64,000 bases of DNA, from contig NC_092809.1 in the NCBI RefSeq assembly GCF_040954645.1, positions 64,542,141 through 64,606,140 on the forward strand, given 5' to 3'. The position numbers and the translations under genes are program-made. This DNA is from Diabrotica undecimpunctata. Its lineage: Eukaryota; Arthropoda; Insecta; Coleoptera; Chrysomelidae. The notes below the pieces were generated by a model. It was not told where the DNA came from. It ran no database searches and worked only from the letters and a program-made list of their open reading frames with translations. Shown here piece by piece: positions 56,281-64,000 of this stretch (the stretch's first letter is position 1; every line of letters begins with the position of its first letter).

Positions 56281-56292
56281 TGACTCGTCCCC
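56281..56292 (+). repeat. Candidate left inverted repeat of DUF7869-like copy 2
   Basis: TGACTCGTCCCC, 154 bp before the first ATG; its inverted partner is at 58456-58467 (10 of 12 identical). Short and without a convincing target duplication, so tentative. Confidence 0.4.
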
Positions 56293-56445
56293 TACTATTT
56301 TACGTTAAGATTTTAATGTAACGAGCAACCAACACACACAACAATACACATAACCTATAAATTAGTATAGTTGTGATTATTATAGCAAAATAAAATTGTT
56401 TGTCTAAATTAAGTAATACATAATATAATAAGTAAAAATTGAAAA

Positions 56446-58299
56446 ATGTCTAGATCTACAGGAAAACAAATTCTGAATATGCTTAAAAACAGATCTTCAA
56501 ATGTTGATAAAATTAATTGGAAGGGATAATACCAATGCAAAAAAACTTTCCTTCTGGTAAGTAATAAATAATTATATTAAAAGTAGGTACAAGTAGTATA
56601 AACTATAGAAGAAATTATATGGACAAAAACAAAATGTGCATTCAATGCCGGTTTTTTGTTGCTTGCTAATAACAATTTTATTTTTGGTGCATTGTAGAGC
56701 ACCATGCCAGAGATGAGTCTGAGATGTCCTACGACAGTAGCGTTGCTACATCGCTTCTAGAAGAAATTCAGGATCTTTTAGATTTCTCACCAGATGATAG
56801 TAGTGAAGATCCAAATTGTTTCTCTGTGCAGTATGAAAAATATGATAGGTTTGCCAAAGACAGCGATATGGTGAAAAAAAAAAAAGAGAAGAGCCAATTC
56901 AGAAGAAGATATAAATAATACTTGACTAGAGCAATATAACTTAGACGTGAAAGTCCGCGAAAAAGTTAAAAAACGCAAGAACAAAGAGGAGAGAAAAATG
57001 AGACGGGAGACATAAAAAAAACAAAATTTTGGTAAGGCGTATGTTACAAGAACTGGAAAAGAGATTAGAGAAAAAACTGTGCAAGATCTGAAATTATTTA
57101 GAAATAAGTACAAAGAAAAAATAAAGGACGAAGTTCGCTTGCAACTTGTTAAAAAATTCTGGGAAATGGGAAGCTACAATCGTAGGTTAGAATATATAGC
57201 TGCTTTCATGGATGTTATAGAGAAGAGTTCTATGCGAATTAGTTATTCTGACCCAAACAAACATAACAACGATATCGACAGCATACCATAATTTATCAGT
57301 TTCGTATTCATGGCATTCGTTCTGTTCTTTGCAAGGACTGTTTTATGAAAAATTATAATATTAGTAAAAAATTCATATCAGGCATAATGACATTAGACCA
57401 ACGAGAATATAATTAAAATCAGAAGAAGCTATTAGATGTTGAGAAAATAACGGCAAGAGATCACATTTTATATATACCCTTATATAAAAGTCTTTTTACA
57501 AGAAGGCAGTCATCGAGGAAATATTTACCTTCACACCACACACTCACTGGTATTTATGAAGCTTAAGCAGTATAGAGGAGTATAAAGAAATTTCAAAAAG
57601 ACATATGCGGTACATGTGACAATTTAAAAATAAAAATTAATATGTGCAAAATAGAAGATGAAACAATACAACTAGAAGAAGAGTTAAACGAACACAATTT
57701 ACAATCTGATCAAGGATATAAAAGCAAAGAAGAAGATAAATTTCTGAGTAAGGATCATGCTAAAATAAAAACTAGTTCTTTTGATCTCTAGCAATGCCTG
57801 CCAACAGGTTTAATAGAAAAAAAAAGAAACAATTTGGTAGTCAAATAGAACATCGATATGATTGGTTTCAACAAATTCGCGAAGTTGGAAGAAAACATCA
57901 ATTTTTAGTTACAGAAATGCAGAGCTCTGCAATTCTTAATTTTGGTGACTTATTCAATTCCGTACTAGTTAACCGCAAAATTGATCTTCAGAATAAAAAG
58001 ATAAACTAAAGGCAGCTTCGTTGGTAACGGTATGAAAAATCTAAATAGTTTTGTGTAGTCCTTTGACACAAAAAGAACCTTTCAAGACCGTAGATGAGGA
58101 AAAAAGGGGAAAAGTGGCTACAAATTTATTACCCAAGGAGGCATATAACAAGCATGTGCCTATAAAGATATAAAAAAAGCACCTGGTGGACTTACTGCCG
58201 TACACATCAGAATTACTGTAGGACTTTTACAAAAATCTACCCACAGATAAAGACTTAGCGGATGTGCTCCCGGATTCATCAACTTCTGACGACGATTAA
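56446..58299 (+). pseudogene. Second DUF7869-like gene, core deleted
   Basis: Plus strand. MSRSTGKQILNMLKNRSSN opens at 56446. A possible intron runs from GTAAGT at 56559 to TTGTAG at about 56698. Next come MSYDSSVATSLLEEIQDLLD, an acidic and then lysine-rich stretch, GKAYVTRTGKEIREKTVQDL and VKKFWEMGSYNRRLEYIAAF (compare DEVWAIGDYKKSSAYLSF in copy 1). Then SRKYLPSHHTLTGIYEA, CGTCDNLKIKI and SSFDLQQCLPTT. The next text is already the C-terminal part: YDWFQQIREVGRKHQFLVTE, FGDLFNSVLVNRKIDLQNKK, then HLVDLLPYTSELL and DFYKNLPTDKDLADVLPDSS. The SDTCGGQNKN/GHTHMECD core present in copy 1 is missing, by deletion right after LPTT. Several stops and frameshifts. Confidence 0.7.
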
Positions 58300-58455
58300 A
58301 AGTTTGAAGTATTTTTTAGCTAGATTTGTATGAGCTAGATTTGTATGCATAGGTATTTAATGCTTAATGTTTTTAGTACTTAAATATACGTTCCACTTAA
58401 GTAAGCTTGTATTAACGTAACAACCTCTATTATCATTATTATGTTCAATTACAAA

Positions 58456-58467
58456 GGGGATAAGTCA
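58456..58467 (-). repeat. Candidate right inverted repeat of DUF7869-like copy 2
   Basis: GGGGATAAGTCA, inverted partner of 56281-56292, 157 bp after the stop. The near-symmetric distance from the gene supports, but does not prove, an element end. Confidence 0.4.
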
Positions 58468-58479
58468 TATGCTTATTTG

Positions 58480-59829
58480 TGAAAATCGAGGTAAGTTAAG
58501 CAGATATCGCTTTAAACATATTTTGTAACCAAATACTCAGCAAAAAAATGTTAATTTATTTAGGAAAAGTACATGTAAAGGAAAATTAAAGGAGATTATC
58601 ATTCTAAACAATCATCAAAATCTTTTTTTTTGTAAAATTTTAAATACTTAGTGTTTTTCTCGTTTTCAAGTTTTATGGCTTGTCCACCTTTTCATGCGCA
58701 ATAGAGATTTATTTGGTTGTCTGTATTACAAAAGCGTGTACCTATATTAAAAATTATTCATAATAAATAATATATGAACTATATAATATGCAGTTATTTT
58801 TAAAATGTTTTGAAAACCACAACCAACATAATTATGATAAACACAGAAAGCAGGTGCTTGTCAATATATAAACAATCGTAACCACAAAAGTCCCCATATA
58901 TCAATAGGAGATGCAAGGAAGAACGTCGAACATCCCTTCAGGGCTGATTCAAAATTGTACATAACAAAAACTCGACACCTGTTAATACCAGTCGGGCTTG
59001 TACCCACGCTTCCATGTCTATAATTTAAATTTTTTTAAGAACACGCAGGTCCACAATCATGCAATACACATAATTCAGATTCACACCCCCGGGGTACTCA
59101 AATATTTTTGTCTGTTACAAAGATTGGGACCCATGAATACTTTTACTGTAATTATTATTATACAGGGTCTTTTTTTCTAATTGTTAATATATTTACGATG
59201 AAAAAAAAAATGCATCAAAATAATAACATTTAACAAAATTATTTAAAAATGAAATAAAATGAATTATGGAAACTACTAAATAGTGCAAACGAAAAAAAAA
59301 GGAAAAAGAAAAGAAAAGAGAAAAAAGAGAAGTAGAGAAGGGACTTAGTAGAAAATGAATACTGCGACAATGATAAATAAATAAAGAAAATTAGAATAGG
59401 ATTATCATTAATTGTCATTTTATACTTTGTTGTAAAAAATACGATTTCTCATTAGAATCATGTGAAGTTTATTCTATAGATATTACTCAGTAAGCGAGTA
59501 CGATAATCAATATGACGTTGAAATACTTTTAAAATCTTCAATGCTAAAACATGTAAAAATGGCTATTTAATGATCGAACAGATATATTTATAAGCCACAA
59601 GAAACCTGTATTCCTGTAGGTGGCTGTATACAGTTAAAAAATCCTTTATAAAAGGTATATTAATATAAAAAACCTGTCGAGCTACATCACAGATTGTTTT
59701 CGGAATAACCATTCCATCATCAGTGCTATCTGGATTTAAACATTTAAAGCCACTAAATACCCCTTTATACATATTTAGTTAAATTAATTTTAAATTAAGT
59801 TAAGAACAAGTGTCATGGACACAATTTAG
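58480..59829. other. AT-rich stretch, nothing recognised
   Basis: Short open frames have no family resemblance. 59280-59340 is purine-rich low complexity (GAAAAAG repeats). Confidence 0.5.
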
Positions 59830-60210
59830 ATTCCGCGATTCCTATACAAGTGCTTATCCAGAGGTGCAGTGATTTGTTTTATTGACTATAAAAACGCATT
59901 TGAAAGAGTAAAACATGAAAAGATCATAGCCATCTTGAAAGTAGCCGGATTGGAGACAAAGTGGATGACCAGTTGACAGAGACAATCTCCATAGATAAAG
60001 GTCCTACATAGAATGAGTAAGAAATGCGAAATTACTAACACAATCAATGAGATCAAATTTAAATATCTAGGCTATGTTATAAGAAATGAACACAGATATG
60101 GCTTATTGCAACTCATTCTTCAGCGAAAGGTATTTGGAAAAAGAGGACCAAGGAGAAGAATAAAATCTTGGTTTCAAAACCTAAGGATTCTTCTCTAAGG
60201 ATAGAACTCC
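59830..60210 (+). mobile_element. LINE with internal deletion joining RT to tail
   Basis: The plus strand reads GAVICFIDYKNAFERVKHEK, then IIAILKVAGLETKWM (start of the RT palm), and soon afterwards IKFKYLGYVIRNEHRYGLLQ, LILQRKVFGKRGPRRRIKSW and FQNLR, the protein's C-terminal tail. The YADD box and about 300 residues between are absent. A clean internal deletion is the simplest reading. Confidence 0.78.
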
Positions 60211-60235
60211 ACTGGGGTTAATAGCACTTGGACAA

Positions 60236-60279
60236 GTATCTGTAAGGACTTATTGATAAATGAGTCTTTACAGATACTT
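60236..60279. repeat. Inverted repeat after the LINE tail
   Basis: GTATCTGTAAGGACT (from 60237) is inverted as GTCTTTACAGATAC ending at 60279, one mismatch in 14, with a short loop. It may be the LINE's 3' hairpin. Confidence 0.7.
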
Positions 60280-60359
60280 TACATATACATATATTTATGT
60301 TAAAGTCTACTAAATAAACGTGAAATACGGCTATATCCTGTAATTTTTTGTGTCACCTC

Positions 60360-60675
60360 CAAATTTAATAAAAATTTGGATTTAGGTTTTACATGATTTA
60401 TACTTTACTTTTGAATTTGTGTCGATGGTAACCGTTACTTTTTATTTTTTGGGGTTAAAGCTACCCATATTGGAAAAAAATCGGATAACTGTAAATTCAA
60501 GCGGATAATCATCTTCTAATGAAGTAAATGAATGGCAATTAACATTAAACAACTATTTAAAGATTTTATCACAGTTTAACCCCTAAATCTTACACCCTAG
60601 ATCAGTTATAATTAAAATAATTTTAATAAATACCTTGTCTCCACTGATTTGCATGGAAATTTGGATTTAGATTAA
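60360..60675. repeat. Diverged repeat split by piggyBac C (left part)
   Basis: AAATTTGGATTTAG occurs near 60373 and 60654, and AAAATTGGATTTGG near 62838. The word CTTTTTATTTTTT with AAAAAAATC follows in both 60437-60485 and 62860-62910. It looks like an old tandem repeat of about 285 bp into which the piggyBac at 60676-62815 inserted. Confidence 0.55.
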
Positions 60676-62815
60676 CCCTAGAACCACAAGGGGCGTCGAC
60701 AGCGACCGGCGAATCCTACTATCCGCTCTTAAACTGATTTCATTGTCCGGACGCAGCTAATCAATCTACCTTTCGCATTTTTAGTTACCAGTTGATCGTC
60801 GAGTAGGTTAGTGCACCAGTTTCTGTCAGTTTTGAGATTTACGATGGCGGTCGCATACGACGCCACCTTGTTATTTACGTTTGGAATTTTACGACGATAA
60901 ATATGAAAGTTTTGTTGAAATTATTTATTTATTTATTTCCTACAATTATTGCAGAGTGTTTACTATAAGGATGGAGTCAAAGAGGCCTAAATTAGATGTA
61001 GCTACATCCTGTTGCAGTAATGGATATAAGAGAAGACGGCCTTTGACGCAATTAGAGTTAGAACAATTGGTGAACGAAGGTTTTAGCGACTCAGATGAGT
61101 TTGTAGAAAGCGATGAGAGTGAAACTGAAGACAACATAAATAGTTTCCATAGCAAAAACACCAGGGTTTCGAAAAAAAACTTGGTTCTTCACTTGCCAGA
61201 ATCGAAAGCACCAGCAAAAGATATGGTAAATCCAAAAAAAATTGAAGTTTATTTTTTAGCAAAGAACTGGTGGATATAATTGTAAAGTACACTAATGAGG
61301 AAATATCGAAAGAAAGAAAATTAGATATAAGAGCGAGTAATGGTATCTTGGAGCAACGGATAGTGTCGAAATACGAGCGTTGTTTGGACTGTTATATTTG
61401 AGCAGTGTTTTAAAAAATGCCCATGTCACACTAAGTGATTTATGGGCACCAATTTTTGGACCTGTTCTGCAGCTATCAGGGATATTTGGGATATGTTCGA
61501 GAAATCCTGTAGACAAATGATGTAGACTTGATGAGACGCTTTTAGGATTTAGGGGCCGTTGTCCATTCAAGATGTATATCCCAAATAAGCCCGACAAATA
61601 TGGTCTCAAACTCGTTACGATGTGTGATGCAAAAACATATTATATGTGCTCTGCTAAACCTTATATTGGAAAGGAGGAAAGAAAAAGTCAATGTTCGATT
61701 CCAACACAATACGTGCTTGAGGTTACAACAGATATTCATGGGACAAATAGAAATTGCACTATGGACAATTGGTTTACCACGTACGAAGCCGCAGAAAAAT
61801 TACAAAAGAGAATTTAACGCTGGTAGGAACAATCAGAAAAAATAAACCTGATATTCCAAAGCAATTAATATAAACAAACGGAAAACATATTGATTTATCT
61901 TTGTTTGTTTTTGACGAAAACAGCACGTTAGTTTCTTACGTGCCTAAGAAAAACAAGACTGTTATATTGTTATCAACTATGCAGACGACAGCAGATATTG
62001 ACGAAAAAACAAAGAAGCCTGAAATAATTTTGTTCTACAATGAAACAAAAGGGCGTTGATACTTTTGATCAACTGTATCATCTAACGACAGTCTCGAGGA
62101 AAACTCGCAGGTGGCCACTTCGAATTTTGTATGCTATGATTGATACTGCTGGATTCAATTCCTATGTGATATACAAATGTAACTGCAAAACAAAATTACA
62201 GAAACGGACTTATTTCTTAAAGATTTATCATATTCCCTTGTAAAAGATTATTTGAAACAAAAAATGACCAATACACGCCTCCTAAGAAAAATTAGGAATA
62301 ATATTGAATAATTAATTGCGAAGAAGAACAAGAAACTGCTTAAAAGATAAACGATTTATTAGGCCGATGTGACTTCTGTCCCCGAAAAAAGAACAGAAAG
62401 GTTCGAAATAAATGTGAACATTGCCATCAAAGTGTATGCGCCGAACATCATTGCCTAGCATTTGTGTAGATTGTAAATGACTATTTTTTGTAACAATTCT
62501 ATCATCTTTTTTATTTTACCAGTTTTAATACACTTTTTGATAAAAACGTTTGGTGACGCAATGTTTTCTTTAGTTTTATAGTTTAAATTACGAATACGGC
62601 ACATTTTTCAATTTTCTAATAATTGTTATAGCTTTGGTGTTAATAAATCTTTATTTCAGTATCTAATGTTAATTAATACCCATTAAACATACTTTTTACC
62701 GTAACAACTAAAGTTATAAATAGCAGGGATTGAAATATAAAGAGCGAGTTTATCGGTCTGATATGACGCCACCTTGTTGCTAACGTTCCGCAAATTCCAC
62801 CTTCTGGTTCTAGGG
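60676..62815 (+). mobile_element. piggyBac C, both ends intact, recent
   Basis: The ends CCCTAGAACCACAAGG and (inverted) CCCTAGAACCAGAAGG match at 15 of 16 bases, with TTAA on each side (60672-60675, 62816-62819). This is the canonical piggyBac layout. GACGCCACCTTGTT is repeated directly inside each end (near 60860 and 62766). Length 2.1 kb, close to the family norm. Confidence 0.93.
60971..62469 (+). pseudogene. piggyBac C transposase with all three Asp readable
   Basis: ATG at 60971. MESKRPKLDVATSCCSNGYK leads to a DSDEFVESDESETED acidic stretch, then a basic linker. Near 61570-61815 are MYIPNKPDKYGLKLVTMCDA (first Asp), YVLEVTTDIHGTNRNCTMDN and WFTTYEAAEKL (second Asp). Near 61900-62210 are FDENSTLVSYVPKKNKTVIL, GVDTFDQLYHLTTVSRKTRR (third Asp) and PLRILYAMIDTAGFNSYVIY. 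The end has CDFCPRKKNRKV and CEHCHQSVCAEHHCLAFV, the cysteine-rich finger. The part between the acidic stretch and MYIPNK is shortened and shifted, and a few frameshifts follow. Inactive as read, but the youngest piggyBac in the window. Confidence 0.88.
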
Positions 62816-62819
62816 TTAA

Positions 62820-64000
62820 ACTTGCCCTTCACTTCAAAATTGGATTTGGCTCTTGGTTGCTTTTTATTTTTTAGCGGTGAAAACGAGTTCAATTAGAAAA
62901 AAATCAAATAATTGTGGGTGCAGGGGAAAAACCGCAAAAGTCACATTTTTTTCAAAAATGAGTTATTGGCGCCATTCTGTACTAAACCTTCACTATTCGA
63001 GTTGTAGAAGATGCCAAACATAGCCTTAGTCCATATTTATTATCGTTTGAATATACGATACAGGCAAATAATAGCCAGAGTCCACAGGCAGAAAGGAAAC
63101 AACAATCAAAATCCAGATGGCATCTATGTTTTGAACCCAATAGACAGTGCTGCTTGTCTGCTTTTGTTTACTCGGCTAATTTAGTAGGTACTTGCAAGTT
63201 GCCGGTATTGTACGAGAAAAAAAAATTATCATCGTTTGAAATGTAGTCTTATTGTGTTCGTTTGGTTTTTCCAAGTTGTTGTATTTCTGATTAGTTTCTA
63301 TAAGTTGTTCCTTATTAGTTTGTAAGGATGGGTGAAATTATGTCTGTCCCTTAATAGCACATTATGTGTATCTATCACAATGCTCCAGTGTACGCGTTCT
63401 TATACCTCCTAAAATATGTGATTGGTTTTTTTTACTTATAACTCGGTTAGCTTTTAAGCTATAAAGTATTTTATTTTTAAAATGATTTTTAAACATCAAT
63501 AAGATCTTTTAAATAAATTTTTTTAAATCCTTTCTTAAGCAATTTCTTAACCAATTTTTGCCTTACAGAAAAACAAAAAAACCAAATTGTTCAAAAAATC
63601 AAAACCAATATTTTTCCTTGTCAAGATTTTTCGTAACAATAATACTTTTTAAGTTATTTTTTTAAGTCAAAAAATATTCTAAAAATAAGCACTTTGAACA
63701 AGTTTAACATACAGATTATAAAACAATATATAAATAAAGTAAATTGTCAATGTAAAATGTCAATGTCAATTGTAAACACTGACGATTAATTTTATGTGGT
63801 GTGCTAATAGGGGGTGATTTTTATGCAGTTGAGCGTAACTCGGTTAGTTTTAATGCTAGAAATAAAGAAACAACCAAAATAAAGCTTCTTTTAAACAATA
63901 TCACAAAGTTAGTACAAGTTTTCTCCGAAAGTACTTCATTTTTTGGTTACTTAATGTAGAAATATTCGATTTGAAATTTGACAAGTAACCTTAATAACCT
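62820..64000. other. Non-coding end of window
   Basis: 62838-62910 continues the repeat seen at 60360-60675. TAACTCGGTTAG occurs at 63439-63450 and again near 63836-63847, each followed by similar TTTTAA-containing text, a weak direct repeat about 400 bp apart. No gene recognised. Confidence 0.5.

Noticed and set aside
59563..59772. 69-codon minus-strand open frame
   Set aside because: No motif, no flanking element ends and no similarity to other copies in the window.

Overview
The window looks like AT-rich insect nuclear DNA, most probably from a large, repeat-laden genome. A beetle is my guess, from the mix of RTE-like LINEs ending in agaagaag, several piggyBac families, Tc1/mariner and hAT elements; nothing here fixes the species. 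I found no host gene, tRNA, rRNA or CRISPR array. Almost everything recognisable is a transposable element, usually broken by stops and frameshifts and often nested inside another. Calls rest on translated motifs, terminal repeats and target-site duplications read by eye.

Layout. 1-6060: LINE fragments, mostly on the minus strand. 6440-6990: a tandem array of about 80-bp units, each holding a hairpin whose two arms co-vary between units. 7707-8830: an unclassified 1-kb repeat (family X), with a second copy at 54226-55240. 10640-14940: a decayed piggyBac split by a minus-strand LINE. 17404-18666: a mariner-like element with both inverted repeats. 18790-20815: an I/Jockey-type LINE with a hAT remnant inside and its middle lost. 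21070-27376: a Tc1-like element with inverted repeats of about 215 bp, holding LINE A, which in turn holds LINE B. 27748-28163: a MITE with perfect 28-bp inverted repeats. 29360-30460: hAT. 30718-32293: Tc1 with both ends. 33540-35160: piggyBac on the minus strand.

37440-45218 is a Ty3/gypsy LTR retrotransposon on the plus strand. Its gag is interrupted first by a two-exon hAT (37549-40443, target duplication present) and then by a 5'-truncated LINE with an open frame (41053-42279, 14-bp target duplication). Its reverse-transcriptase core is deleted. 48297-49865 is a Penelope-like element with a GIY-YIG endonuclease and a candidate hammerhead ribozyme, lying between two (TA)n tracts.

50757-55701 is bounded by TTAA and matching 17-bp inverted repeats. 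It has a piggyBac C-terminal remnant at the right end and, at the left, a long gene of an uncharacterised arthropod family (DUF7869-like, named from memory) with transposase-like motif spacing. A second, internally deleted member of the family lies on the plus strand at 56446-58299, between candidate short inverted repeats. 60676-62815 is a comparatively young piggyBac with canonical CCCTAGAA ends.

The genes do not form a pathway. The window records successive transposition: older DNA transposons were hit by LINEs, LINEs by other LINEs, and an LTR element by a DNA transposon and a LINE. The least explained items are the DUF7869-like gene pair, the ribozyme-bearing Penelope element, the co-varying hairpin array and repeat family X.
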